Program-made: the position numbers and the translations under genes
Shown: positions 9,048 to 20,702 of the stretch, in pieces
How the letters are laid out: the number at the start of each line of letters is the position of its first letter
How positions within the stretch are numbered: position 1 is the first letter of the stretch
The notes under the pieces: generated by a model
Databases searched by the model: none
Told to the model about the DNA's origin: nothing
What the model saw: the letters and a program-made list of their open reading frames with translations, nothing else
NCBI GenBank assembly: GCA_003415625.1
Contig: PYIU01000002.1
Location: 2,108,001 to 2,172,000 of the forward strand
DNA from: Aquanectria penicillioides
Lineage: Eukaryota; Ascomycota; Sordariomycetes; Hypocreales; Nectriaceae
Reading direction: 5' to 3'
DNA: 64,000 nucleotides

Positions 9048-10859
9048 TCAAGCCTTCTTGCGCATGTCCTCATTTCGATTGTTTACAAAATGGTAGACAT
9101 TTGGCGTTCCACCTGACCGCTTGAGCAGATATTGCTCGTACTTGCCTATTCGCTCCTCCTTCATAACCCGTAGCGCGTTCCCAGGCAGTGTGTTCTTATC
9201 GGCGCCAATATACTCCCAAACCCATTCACTTTCGGGCCACTCATCCGAGGATGCCAACTCATCTCCAGTTTCATAGTCCCAATTAGGTGTGGAGGGCTTT
9301 CGCTCTGTGCCTTCATCCTGGATGCGCCTAAACTTCCAATTCTTTAGCAGCAGAGCAGGGCAGTCCCAAACAGCCTTGTCATCAAGACCGAGGCCTTCAC
9401 AAGTCAACCTAATACGTACGGAGCTGTGGATTCTTTCGTTGGTGTTTATAAGAAAACGCTCCTCGGCTCCACTCTTCTTATCCTTCTTGACCATGAATCT
9501 TGCTGGGGTTCTAGTATCCGAACCTGATAGCGTGTATAGCAAGCTAGAAGCCTTCCTGATCGCACTCAGGCCCCAGGGACGGACCGGTGTGTTCTGTTGA
9601 AAGATTGGGTTGATAGCCCACTGACTCATTACTCCTCTTTGCTTCTTGCCATTCAAGGCTTTAAATTTTGTCTCGTAGAGCTGCTTATTCTGTTGGAAAA
9701 GGCGTTCTAGGGAGTCTTCATCAAATTGTACACCAATAGAGTGCATCTGATCCATCATCCCTAGTCAACAGTCAAAAATGCACTTTTGTCTTCTTCGCAT
9801 TACCCGTCATCCGGGAAATGGTATCGACTTACAAGCCAAGGTGATGTTGGCAATTCCCTGGTCCTCCCAACCGCCACCACAGTTGGCATGGTTTCCAGGA
9901 AACCACACTTGTCGAAGATCCGTTGAACCATCACCATCTGAAAGCTTTTCCCACACCGCAGGGCTGAACGGTGGACGGTGCTCATCCAAAGCAAGAGCAT
10001 GGAAAGCATGCTCGATGCGATCAGATAGGTTCGTGTCATACCACTTATACGTAAATGGAGGTCAGCATTGAACAAGTTCAACAACGGGCGAGGGGGGACT
10101 TATTCTTCGCTTTCAGGGCGGATTCCCAGCTTTTCCAACCAAGAAACCCGTGGAATACCGAGGCTTCCCACGGTGTCCCACACACAGACGGCCTTGACCT
10201 TGATAAGTTCTCCCTTCCCTCCGTCCTGCCTGACTCGAGTGTAATCCATCTTTTCAAGGCGGGCACGGTACCGAGCTATAACATCCTCGCCTCTAGGCTT
10301 GTCAGGGAAAGGATCACTGGGGAAAGGATCATCATAGTCGTCAGCTTTCCAGTTCTGCATATCCTTGAAGATTGGGTAAAAGTGGTCAATTCCTTCTCGC
10401 GTCAAGAGACCCAAATTGCCGACCATGCCTGCTACAGAACGAGCTGTGAAAGCTCCACGCGAGAACCCGACCAGAATGATCTCATCTCCGTCCATGTAGT
10501 TGGCGCACAGGTAGGAGTAAGCCTCACGTACTCGCTAGCAGGTCTATTCGTATCAGTATGCTTTGATGCAAGGTAAATATCAAACCAACCTCAGACAACC
10601 CCAACCCAAATGCGCCTCCGGTAATGCTGTCCAGGGTGTTGCTACCAGTTCCGACACCGGACAGGTAGTTGATGATCTGAAGCTTGCCATCATGACATCT
10701 CCGCTTGAAACAGCGAGAAATACGAGTAACATTAGATGGAACTTGGAGAGTGCCTTCTGGCTTTAGCAGGCCAGCTCTTTCGTACCCATTGTCGCTGTTC
10801 ATCCACGTTCCGTCACAGCAAAGAATCAGTCGCTTAGAGGTCGTTGGCGCCGCGGCCAT
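9048..10859 (-). CDS. DUF2235 (T6SS phospholipase Tle1-like) alpha/beta hydrolase
   Basis: Four exons: 10859-10590, 10534-10104, 10050-9833 and 9760-9048, together 543 aa in one frame. Domain DUF2235 covers the N-terminal half: RLILCCDGTWMN at residues 10-21, the nucleophile elbow GFSRGA with Ser115, VKAVCVWDTVGSLGIP, and HALALDEHRPPFSP. Bacterial relatives include Tle1 phospholipase effectors; fungal members are common but functionally unknown. Introns 1 and 3 are conventional (55 nt starting GTTGGT, 72 nt starting GTAAGT). Intron 2 (10103-10051, 53 nt) starts ATAAGT and ends TTTAC; no GT-AG choice keeps the conserved residues around it, because an in-frame TAA sits at 10102-10100. A CTGAC branch site lies just before its end. 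The start ATG has a good context (CACCATGGCC). The hydrolase fold is secure; the substrate is unknown. Confidence 0.88.
10051..10103 (-). other. candidate AT-AC intron (53 nt) in the DUF2235 gene
   Basis: Removing these bases joins GA to GTATAAGTGG and yields the family sequence EEYKWYDTNLSDRIEHAF. The donor is ATAAGT, i.e. the standard GTAAGT with A at position 1, and the acceptor is AC instead of AG. The branch motif GCTGAC is about ten bases from the 3' end. There is no ATATCCTT donor, so it is U2-type rather than U12-type. Confidence 0.75.
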
Positions 10860-12687
10860 GGTGGGCAATGTTCTGATGATGATTATGCAAATAAACTCAT
10901 AAATTAATGCTGCTTGGAGCTAGAGACGGACAGACCAAATTGCACTGGCGCTAAGAAGATTTAGGGGAGGGCGACAAGTTATACCAAAACCAAACATTAC
11001 GCGGAGGCGGAGAGAGAGGTTGTCAAGAAGCAGGGTGACAAGGTAATTAAAGGCCTGACAAAATAAGCGACACAGTCTAGGATCATCACCCCCTGGGACA
11101 CGTCAAGTCAAGCCCCCCCCCATTGACGGGAACTACCACGGGAACTATTTGCTAGGATATACCGGTAGCACGATTTCGTTGGTAAGCTGCCAAGGAGCTG
11201 GGTCTCATTAAGAATTACAATCTGAAGCGGAAATCACTGCGACTGGCATTGTTGGATTGTTGGTAAGCTCGGCAGGGGTTTCGAACCCAATCAACGCTTT
11301 ATCTCATTTCCATCACCAACGTCCTAGGGGCGGAGCAGAGTCGAGAGACGAACGATGACAAGAATAAAGCTGACAAGACAGGGCAATGATGATCCTGCTC
11401 GAGCCTTGCGACATACACACTTACGCACATTTGCGCCTTTGGATAGTACGAGGACAACCCACAGCCGTCACCAAAGAAAGAAACTCCTCGATGCCCAGCC
11501 ACTCATACTGACCCCGTGCTCATCCTGACTCCAATGGCTCGACCGATCATCCCTCAGCTCAAACTCAATGGGTGCAGCCGTCCCGCGACTTAGCCTGTCC
11601 GTCAGAGTACCGTGCTACTGCTGTTACTGCTGCTGTCGCTGCTGCATGTCTCTGTGCCTCAACGCACACCCCCAACTTTGGCCCAGCCGGTCAAGGCTTG
11701 AGTGCACCATCACCGCAGCGCCAAGGGTTCGGCTGAGGGGCCAATGCCCTGGTCGCTTCACTGGACACCTGAATCCCTACAAATCACCGATATTAGGCGA
11801 GGCTTCTCTAAAAACCCACAGCGGTGGACGAACGACAAGCGAGCCTAACGATGCACCTGTGGTCCTGCAGTGGAATGGGTCTCTATGCCCGGCCCTCCTC
11901 CCTACCTCGCAGCTCTCCTCTGCTCTGATAGCTCGGCGGACCACAAGCCAGGCTTTCCAACTAGCCAGAGAAACGTTCAACAAACGTGCCGTCGATCGTG
12001 GCTAGCCCATAGGAAAGCCGAAGGAAGAGCGGATGCAGTGCCGAGCCCAGCGCCATGTCTCACTCGGCTGCTTCTTGTGTACCATCTACAGCCTCTCAGA
12101 AGTAGGCAAACACGAGATCAACGATGCAGCCGGTGACCCAAGGCGCCACGATCCTGCCGTGACGGGCAGAAGCCGGATGGCGCCTGAGTCACCTTGGCCA
12201 AGAAATCTCGCCAACCAGGCCAGGATCGCGCTGTGAAGTTGGCTCCCTCAATTTTTTTTTTTTCGGGTCATGGATCGTTGGCGGTCAAAATAAGTCAGAC
12301 ACTGGTTGGTTTCGTCATTCGATTCAGCCCTGCTCCCAGATGTGCACGCTTGCACTCAAAGTCGGCGAACGACTTTACAGGCCAATCCCTGGGAACCCAC
12401 AACAGCAATACCGCTGTTGGCAAGGCGCGGTTCTCAATTGGCTTGAACAGAAGTCGTTTGGGACAATGATAGTAACTTCATGGAAGTCTGGGCGAACGGT
12501 GGGTACGATGCGAAGTCTCGAATTCTTTATTGACCGCATAGGTGTCTGTCTACAAACAGTGCACTTTCGTCTCTCTGATGATGACGCTGGTTTGCATGAG
12601 AGTTGGGGTATCTTCTTTCTACTCTGAAAGGGGTTTCTTTGTACCAATACACAAATCGTACAGTGTCCCGTCTCTTTGGTCTGCCAT
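10860..12687. other. intergenic, DUF2235 gene promoter side / IBA57 3' flank
   Basis: About 1.8 kb. Short open frames exist on both strands but none shows a domain, signal peptide or splice pattern I can support. It contains C and T homopolymers (for example near 11107 and 12251). Both neighbours are on the minus strand, so the DUF2235 promoter lies at its left end. Confidence 0.5.
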
Positions 12688-13860
12688 TTAATGTTTCTTT
12701 AGCTTGTTTTGCTCCTCGAGGCCTTGCCTCAACCACTCGGGCACAAACGCCTTGATCTTGACACCTGTCTTAGTCTCCTCCTCTCCCCACTCGAGCACGA
12801 ATTCATCTTCAGGCTTGAATGTAGAACTAGATGCCTCTCCGGGAAGGACAATGTCCGTCATAATTTCCAATCGGCACAGTCCCAATCCGATATTGCCCAC
12901 TCCCTTGAGCCACTTGCCCGCACTACGACCCCGCTTCTCAAACCGCCCAATGCTCGTTTCTCCAGGTATCATGTCTGCCGTCACACTCTCTAGTGATGGA
13001 CTGTCCGCATGGTAAGCGAGCGAGGTGGGAGCCGCATGGTCCTTCTCGTAGATAATGCAGGGCAAGATGCGCTTGCGGACAACTCCACGATGCCTGGTGC
13101 GAATCGTGAGCTCCTGTCCTACATAGCAACCCTTCTTCCAATCAATGGCGTTTGTGATATCCATGTTGCTCTCCTGTGGCAAGGAGTGCTCCCTCGCCAT
13201 CTCGTCCTGGCCCTCCGGAACGCCTTGCAAATATCGTCGAATCGTGTACGAGTCCTCGGTGGTTTGCTCCAGGTCAAGCTCAGGGGCCTTTTGATCCAGG
13301 CGCACAAATCTATATCCTAATCCGGGAACTCGAGGATCCTGAAGCGAGTGCTTGGTAGACTCAAGTATAGAGTCCCAATTGGTCTTGGCCGAGTCATCCC
13401 AGGCGTGCCAAATGCTTGCCTCGTCCTCGCCCAGGAGCTTAACGGCCAGCTTGGCCCTCAGCTTGTATCGCTTGATATGCTTCGCCAGGGTCTGCGCCTG
13501 ATTGGTGTCCACCTCAATCAGGAACCCAGGCTCGTCAGCCGAAGCTCCGTGGTTGGGGTAGACGAACACATCGTGGAGAACCCTTCCCGTCGCTGTCAAG
13601 AAGGCCGCGTAGAACCCATCCTTCCGAGGCTGGCCGTCAGCACCCGTGACATTACCAGTCACAATGCCCTGCAGAAACTTTGCCGCATCGGGCCCTGCAA
13701 TGGAAATGAGTCGTCTCGAGGCCACCCGCGTGAGGCCGGAGGCGGGGGGAGCAGTCGCAGAGCTTGAAGACGCGAATTGGCGACGTTGTAGCCGGCAGCT
13801 GCGGCATACGAGCGCCGGGGGGAGCTCGCGAGCTAGAGCCCGCTTCGGGAGATTTCGCAT
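12688..13860 (-). CDS. iba57: mitochondrial iron-sulfur cluster assembly factor IBA57 (CAF17 family)
   Basis: Single exon, 390 aa. The first ~35 residues are basic and Ser/Arg rich without acidic residues apart from one Glu (MRNLPKRALARELPPALVCRSCRLQRRQFASS), typical of a matrix-targeting presequence. The body is a folate-binding, GcvT-like fold with RLISIAGPDAAKFLQGIVTGNV and DGFYAAFLTATGRVLHDVFVYP. The YgfZ/IBA57 signature appears as KGCYVGQELTIRTRHRG, including the conserved Cys. IBA57 works with ISA1/ISA2 to assemble 4Fe-4S clusters for aconitase, lipoate synthase and respiratory proteins. Length is typical. The ATG at 13860 is the first in frame and gives the targeting sequence. Confidence 0.93.
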   Translation of the reverse strand: MRNLPKRALARELPPALVCRSCRLQRRQFASSSSATAPPASGLTRVASRRLISIAGPDAAKFLQGIVTGNVTGADGQPRKDGFYAAFLTATGRVLHDVFVYPNHGASADEPGFLIEVDTNQAQTLAKHIKRYKLRAKLAVKLLGEDEASIWHAWDDSAKTNWDSILESTKHSLQDPRVPGLGYRFVRLDQKAPELDLEQTTEDSYTIRRYLQGVPEGQDEMAREHSLPQESNMDITNAIDWKKGCYVGQELTIRTRHRGVVRKRILPCIIYEKDHAAPTSLAYHADSPSLESVTADMIPGETSIGRFEKRGRSAGKWLKGVGNIGLGLCRLEIMTDIVLPGEASSSTFKPEDEFVLEWGEEETKTGVKIKAFVPEWLRQGLEEQNKLKKH

Positions 13861-14375
13861 GGTGGGAGTGAGTGGTTTTAGAGACGGAAGGACGGGGCGT
13901 TGGAGGCGTCCGCGTGAGGGAACAATGCTGTAGTCATTTGCGATGTGCGAAAACTTGCAATGACGTACGGAGATTTGAGTTGGTACGTGCGCCCGACCCC
14001 GCTAGTACCTCGGGTCTCAGCAGCGGACATCTAAAAACCCGAGAGACGAAATGTGAATCCCCACGAACCCCCGATGAGTAATACTTCATGAAGAATGATC
14101 GACGACCCCATGCACCTGCCATGCGGTCTAGACCCTCGAGAACCATAACCTAGGAATCCGTCCGCTTAATCATCCCAACCCGTATTGCCGGATCTCGGCC
14201 GAATAGCATCCACTCCCCATCCATCCACTTGAAAGGAAACCAAAAGTGGAGGGCGCATCTGACCGGATATAGTAGGATACAAAGTGTCACCGTCGGGCTA
14301 ATGATTGGATGCAGAATCCGGAGTTGAACTCAATGCCGAGGATTGTGCGCAGTGCCAAGATGGAGCTTCAAGATT

Positions 14376-14399
14376 GGGGGGGGGGGGGGGGGGGGGGGG
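14376..14399. repeat. 24-base poly-G run
   Basis: Twenty-four consecutive G on the + strand in non-coding DNA. Runs this long can fold as G-quadruplexes and are hard to sequence; the exact length may not be reliable. Confidence 0.9.
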
Positions 14400-14812
14400 C
14401 TGAGGTAGCTGTGATACCACAGTGGAGGAAGAGGCATGATACAGATTTGGAATCCGCTAGGCCAGTGATTAGAAATAGACGTCTACCAGATGATCTGACA
14501 CTACATAGCACATGCTCAGAGCGGAAGATTACCTCCCAAACGGGATGGACAGCACATAGACAACAAAAGATCCCGACCCCCGCAGTCTATAGTTGGCTGG
14601 AGAGCTTCCTTTGGAGAGTGCTTAGATGAGACCAGCTGGCCGGGTGCCAATTCGGGGGTCCTTGTAAGACGACCTCCGCTCCGCTGGTCGAGTTCTTGGA
14701 GCATCCCACCACAGAGCATACACCTTCAGGTTGGGCTGGGCCAATAGGCCACATGCCCCAACTATCTCACAAAGTCTCAGATCAGCGTTACACTTGCAGG
14801 TCAGCCATACTT

Positions 14813-14864
14813 CGGAGTTTACTCCGTTCGAACGGAGATGGGGAGATGCAGTGTATGTACGGAG
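14813..14864. promoter_or_regulatory. cluster of CGGAG inverted repeats
   Basis: CGGAG at 14813, CTCCG at 14822, CGGAG at 14833 and CGGAG at 14860. The middle pair forms the 16-bp perfect palindrome CTCCGTTCGAACGGAG (14822-14837). Paired CGG/CCG triplets are the usual targets of fungal Zn2Cys6 factors. A further pair, CTCCGGTTCGGAG, lies at 15238-15250. The controlled gene is unclear; IBA57 starts about 1 kb away. Confidence 0.4.
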
Positions 14865-16784
14865 ATGATCAGCAGACCCCCCTCTCGTGCAGAACGTATG
14901 AGCACGAGTCCGAGCATAGGAGGCCATGGAATCTGAGCAAACAAAGAGCAACGGCCAGATAGAGGCGATTCTCGGACGGGCGTGTGTTATCTTCGCCGAT
15001 GATAGGGTCCTCCTCCGTTCGTCCCTCGGCACTCAGTTGAAGACGCCGCCCCCAGACTTGGTGGCTCACCCCTCTCACGAGTCAAGACGGCATTGCGCTA
15101 CGACCAATGAGGGCATTCCTTGGGCATGACTAACTCCGACAACCGGCCCCGGCTGCGGTCGGATGGCAACGGGGGGAGTGGGTCATGGGTCACCTGCCCC
15201 GGGAATAGTCCCGGCCGGGAAAGTCACTATGTATCAACTCCGGTTCGGAGTGGTTGACCGAGGGTTCGCAGAGGTGGTTTCTGAGGAGATTGTTGGAATG
15301 GCCTCACAAGGCCACCAAGCGCTCTTGCCTACGGGTAGACTTTCCACACTTTCTTTTGACATGTTTTTGCGGGGGTAAGGAGGAGGGCGGGAGGGAGGGG
15401 GATCATACCCCCTATCGCAGGCCTAACCGTGGGATCCATCACCCAGCCAGCTGCCCGCTATTACTTCCCCCCCCCCTTATCAATCTCATGATCCAGATCA
15501 GCTGGCCTCAAACCCCAGATACTCAACGGCCAAACTTGACGCCGGGCTTCCCGACAGCACAGCAACTATGGCAAATGTGATACGCCTCCTGTGGTCGTAA
15601 TCTCGTCGCCCATGGCTTCGCAAATCCCATCGCGGATACATGTCCGGCTTGTCATGGAGAAGGTAATCCGGCGATACTCCTGCTATAGCCGGGGCGTCTC
15701 GGATCCCATCGACAACTTTCGGTGGCTGAAAGCCGAGAGCACAAGGACCCTGTCGAATCTCGCCTCGCCTGGGCTCCATGCCTGCGTATCCCTTGCCAAG
15801 TCCTTGCAATTCCGAATTACACGTGCCGAGATGCTATTGAGACAAGGCATTCACAAAAAGGTTACTTGTTGCGCCATCTCCGTCCTTGAATCACCACAGG
15901 CGGTCTGTCCAGGTGGCCCAGCACGCCATGTGCCCTTGCATAAGGTGCCTGATGAGTGTGTGTGTGTACGTACCTACCGACAGTAGCTGAGACGGGCACC
16001 TCAGCCACTAGCGCCCCCGAGGTGTGCGGAAAGGGAAAGGAGGAAGGGGAGTTTACAAAAAAAAAAAAAAAATTATGTATCAGCAAGATTCGCCTGGAAC
16101 CGTCTCCACGATTCCAATCCTCCGTAACAGGCAAAGTGAGAGAAAAGGAAATTTCTTATTTTTCATCAATCAACCAGGTCATGTATTGGGCAGTTGTCAG
16201 GTCTCCAGTCGCCCAAAGCAACCGTGCTCGACAAGGCAGAAGTAAAAAGGGCTTTTTTGCTGAGGACCCGTAGGGAGGGGGGAGGGGAAACCAAAAACCC
16301 AATGCGTTACGTGCTCCCTCCCAAGCCCGGGTCAACCACGTATCACGACGCTTCAACCGTCCGCCACATCTGACAGCGAGCCTCCAAAGCCCAATGATCT
16401 GAGTTGAACAAAAATTTTGTGCATGCCTCATCCCTGTCCAGCGATCCACAAGGTCCCGGTGAAGCTGGCCTCAGACCCACTGGGCCACTACACGGCGGCG
16501 ATAGTCTCGTGGAGACGGCAAGGAGAAAGTGGTGGCAGGCCCCATCGCGAACGGCTTTGGGAACAAAAAGTGGATGCAGCTTGCTCAGCAGGCGACGAAG
16601 TTTTTTTCTTTTTCTTTCTTTTTTGTAATTATTTCGTCTTAGAAACCGAAAAGGCGGGAAAAGCAAGCCGACACTTGCCCCGGCGTGCCAAGGGGTCGCA
16701 AGCTATGGATCGATCGAGTCACAAGATGGAGAAGTGGAAAAAAAAAATCAGGCTTAGTTAGTCAGGGCGGAACGAGAGGATTGG

Positions 16785-16804
16785 AAAAAAAAAAAAAAAA
16801 AAAA
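16785..16804. repeat. A20 tract
   Basis: Twenty A in a row in non-coding DNA. Similar A/T runs recur through the intergenic regions. Confidence 0.9.
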
Positions 16805-17896
16805 GTGACATTGCCTAATGGCGGCGGGCTCACGACGCCCTTCGGTACCTCATGGAGGGGGCTTTTCACAGGGCGGCGTCCATACAGATTGAGCCTGCTG
16901 CGCTCGACACCGCAAAAGAGGCAACGGCCGAAAACCTGTTGATTGAATGAGCAAGAGCATGAGCAATGAGCAAGCGATGAGCGCCTTCGACCGAGACGGA
17001 CCGGGGCTTAGCCAACCTCCGAAGGAAGTGCGCGCGGGCTTGCGGCCTTCGCTATGCTGCGCTTTGCGGTGACATAAACCCATGCGGCCGGAGTTGGGCT
17101 GACAAACCCTGCCGATCCTCCGGTGGTTGAGCAGGCCACGGACCGTCATGATTGGTCGTGTGAGTAATCCTCACCAAGCCAAGCAGAGCCTGCAGACCAA
17201 AGGGCGTGCGCGGGCGGCTTTGGGGATTAGTGATTTGGGGGGCGTGCCTGTAGATGCTCGCGCAGACTCGAATGCCGCACACTCCGCGGTGCCGAGTTCG
17301 CAACAGTTAGAGGGTGACGAGCAAGTCGATGGCGTCAGTTGATAGCGCAATCAGATACCACGTTGAGATAAGCACTGCGAAGGAGCGGTCACTATGGCGA
17401 TAGAACAAGTCACAATTGCGATGAGTAAATGAGCAAGAAGTTTTTTTTTGAAGATTGTTTTCAATTGTTTTTTTTTTTGGGAGCATCCATTTGGGCTGCT
17501 CCATTCTGTCTGTTCTTGTTTTTGGTGAGCTATCTTACCCATCGTGGGGGCCTCTTGATTGTCCAAGAAACGCTGCCACTCAACCCATGATCCCAACCAG
17601 TGGTACTCCGGGAGCGGCATCTCATCCAAATCATTCATATTCCCCAATTCCCTGGTTGATGAACCTCTTTCTCTCTAAGAGTGGTGAACCTTCCTGTATG
17701 TGTGTATGTTGACGTAATGAAACAAGTATATCCGTTATGAAAAATAAATAAGAAAAATGCAAAAGTGCTTTTTGATTGCCCCGTATGGTATCCGATTGTC
17801 TAGTAATGAGAAAACGCCGTGCAATGCCCGCCATCGCTGTTTGGTAATGAAACAAGTCGTTGTGATACAGATTATATTGTCGAATTAGAAAACTCT

Positions 17897-18625
17897 TTAG
17901 TAGACCGAGATGGCCGACACCAGCCTCGCGGGGTTGCGAGGGGGCAGGTAGTAGTCTTCTTCGTAGATCTGATCGTCGTCTTGTTCCGATCCCTTCTTGG
18001 CGTCCTTCTCGTCGAAGTCGTTGAGAGCGGGCTGAGGGGGCGATGGGGGCATCGACTCGTCATCGGAAGAGTCCGAGAAATCGTGCTCGATAAGCTCGGG
18101 GGGTGAGGTGGAGTGGGAGTGAGTTCGGACGAGCCCGAGCTGGGCGTAGTCCTCCTCGAGGTCATCCTCCTCCATATCGTCGTCGACATGGCTGATCTGG
18201 GGAACGACAGCCTTGGCGGGAGTGGCGTTGTAGGACATCTCAATGTCCTCCTCATCAGAGTCGTAGTCGTCAGAGTCCGAGGAGTCGGAGTCGTACTCCT
18301 CCTCGGCGATGGTCTGGTCGGCCCACTGGACGTGGCGGTCTTGAGAGCTTGAGGCACCGCGGACGGACTGGTTGAACCATCGCTCCTGTTCCCGCTCGGC
18401 GTCGGCAAGCTCAAGCATCAGGGAGTCGAGGAGGTTGGCGTGTCCGACAAGCAGGCGAAGGTCGTGGTCAGGCTGGGCAGCCTCGCGAGAGAGCTTAGCC
18501 CGAGCCTTGTGGGCGAGGTAGTAAGTCTGGGTGATGGACATGTTCTTCTTGATGGCGGCCTGACGAAGAGAAGAAGAGTAGGTGGCAGTGGGCCGGTGGG
18601 TGCTTGTTGATGTGATGGTCGACAT
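17897..18625 (-). CDS. conserved-looking acidic protein of unknown function
   Basis: Single exon, 242 aa. The N-terminal ~100 residues look ordered and helical: a block with MSITQTYYLAHKARAKLSREA, DHDLRLLVGHANLLDSLMLEL and AEREQERWFNQ. The rest is acidic and Ser-rich (EEEYDSDSSDSDDYDSDEE, then further DD/SD stretches), with YEEDYYLPPRNPARLVSAISVY at the C-terminus. No signal peptide, membrane segment or catalytic motif is visible. The helical block faintly recalls the small yeast Ecm13/Yjr115w family, from memory only and unverified. The patterned N-terminal block, the ATG after CACA and the lack of frame breaks argue for a real gene. It is isolated, with 4 kb and 9 kb gene-free DNA on its sides. 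Confidence 0.75.
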   Translation of the reverse strand: MSTITSTSTHRPTATYSSSLRQAAIKKNMSITQTYYLAHKARAKLSREAAQPDHDLRLLVGHANLLDSLMLELADAEREQERWFNQSVRGASSSQDRHVQWADQTIAEEEYDSDSSDSDDYDSDEEDIEMSYNATPAKAVVPQISHVDDDMEEDDLEEDYAQLGLVRTHSHSTSPPELIEHDFSDSSDDESMPPSPPQPALNDFDEKDAKKGSEQDDDQIYEEDYYLPPRNPARLVSAISVY

Positions 18626-19958
18626 TGTGAAAAAAAGGTGTGGAGGTGTGTGACCTTTTTGATGTTTTGTGCTTGATGTTGTGAGTCAAGGCAACGATCC
18701 CGATTGCGGATAGGCAGGCTAGTGGCAGGGGTCCCCGATGGTGACAGTGACTTGTGGATTAGGTGATGCTAGCCAGGTTCTCGTGGTTGTGAGAAAGAGC
18801 TATCAAGTGTGGGGTTTGGGTTGGTGCGAAAGGCGGTTAGGCGCTTGCGTCAAAGACGATCGAGGTTTAGAGGCGATGTCGTGATATTGTTTGATCTGAT
18901 GGATGAGATTGATGATGACTCCAAATCCGAGAACGGGGGGGAACAGAATCTTTTAACTCTTGTGATGGCGGACGGACTGGGCGGAGAGTGCTTAGAAGCC
19001 AAAGGCCCACAACGGGGTCCCATGCAAACCCGACGAGCGCGAGGTGTGCGTAGGGGTGCGGGACCGAGAGCGATGAAGGGGGGTGGGCAAGGGGGGAGGG
19101 GTGAGTTGCGGGCGTGGACGCGGAGCGTGGGTGTGTGGTGGACGACCGATGACTCTCTCGCTATCGTCTCGCATACTCTGTCTCCCTCGGGTTTTGCGAA
19201 AGGCCGCCCAAAACTCCACACATGCGTGTCCTCGGCGGAGATTCGTCAGACTCCGACCCAGGCTGGCTGACCCCGGGTCCCCCTCCGGCCATGGGTACTT
19301 CGGTGTGCCCGGCGCGCTGCGCATTTCGCGAGGTACCTTGGGTCGCCCGTATACCCGCGGACGCCCTTCAGCGGCGACGCAACCAGGCTGGCCGGGGGTG
19401 CTTCGCCTCTTCGGCGCCCGCGCGCACCTTTTTGCCCTTTTTTGCTGGGTTTCTACTTGGTGGTGATGCTCTCCTCTCCTGTCCGAAGAGAAGTGCAACT
19501 GCTGCTGTTCGCTTAGAAACAGAGAAACTTGGCAGGGCATTCCCAATGGGGCAATTGGTTGGTCCGCTCTCACGCTGCAGTACAGCGCTGTAGTGTAGCT
19601 GTCGCAGTCACAGTCTCAGTCTCACACAGGGTCCGTCTCTTCGCAATTTGGATTCCTAAGCCACCTACGACGGCATGGCTTGACAGGCCCCTCTGTCAGC
19701 AGGACCCAGCGTGCATGCTGCTTGATCATCTCTCCCTCCCAAAACCCGTTAGGTCCGCGGACACCACTACAAATCAATAATGCCGGCCTATGTCCTGTAT
19801 TTCCAAGCGATTTTCAATTTCTCAGCAACGCCAAACCTTATCGACTAGCTCCGCACTGATTGAATCATGGATGACTGTTCGTCGCATGCGTCACTCCGTG
19901 ACTCCATTCACTCCGCAATCGCGCCCGTCACTACTTTTTTGCAGGCACCCGTCGTGGG

Positions 19959-19973
19959 TTTTTTTTTTTTTTT
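19959..19973. repeat. T15 tract
   Basis: Fifteen T in non-coding DNA. Confidence 0.85.
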
Positions 19974-20685
19974 GCACCTTGACGGACATTAGAACTGCTC
20001 CGTAATCCAAATGTCGTGCTTGTTCGCACCAGAATACCGTTATGGTCACAAACCACTCCACACCCACCCTGGTGGAGGTCATCTAGACCAGGCCCCTCTC
20101 CAGATCCAAGACATGTCTGCGTCGTCGACATACGGCACGAGGCCCACCTTGATGGAATAGAGCGAGCACAGAGGGTGGCGGAGAGAGACAACCGCCCGGG
20201 TATCTAGGTTGGGCTGATGCCCGTTCTGTGCCAAAATGCCGTGTCCGAAAAATGTACGAGGAGACCGAGCAAAAGCGACGAGGCGGAGCTACCAGGCGGA
20301 CGTGGACATGGTCCGGGGGGTGGGATGGCAGGCCAACGCAAGGCCTTACGCCAGGGCCTTACGCACTGTTGTGAGCGAGAGCGAGAGCGACTGGTGCTGC
20401 TACGGACTGCTGTACCATGACGGCGGTCGCTGTCACGTCACGGGCACACAGCACAAATCCTAACTCCGACGGTGCTAAAACGCAAATACGTAGGGCTGAG
20501 AGAGGACCGCAGGGGGCCCTTTTGCTTCTGCGTCGCGAAAGCGATGAAAGCGAACCAATCACGGCCCGCGCTGTCCCCCAAGTCCCCCAAAGCCACCCCA
20601 TGCCCTCATCATCAACTCGTAAGCTTCCTCGTCCCCCAGCAACTCCTCCTGCCTTGGTAGTCAAGGCACTGCCCGAAGCCCATCG

Positions 20686-20702
20686 CCCCCCCCCCCCCCC
20701 CC
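20686..20702. repeat. 17-base poly-C run
   Basis: Seventeen C in non-coding DNA; one of three long G/C homopolymers in the window. Confidence 0.9.

Larger units (their letters stand above)
13861..17896. other. 4-kb gene-free region upstream of IBA57
   Basis: No exon I can support on either strand. It holds a 24-base G run, repeated CGGAG/CTCCG palindromes (14813-14864, 15238-15250), A runs near 16058 and at 16785-16804, and T runs near 17439 and 17470. The left end must carry the IBA57 promoter and the right end the 3' untranslated region of the acidic-protein gene. Confidence 0.5.

Noticed and set aside
11221..11340. GGGTTCGAAACCC-like T-arm suggesting a tRNA
   Set aside because: The arms do not pair with five-base stems around a seven-base loop, and no acceptor stem or D-arm fits on either strand.
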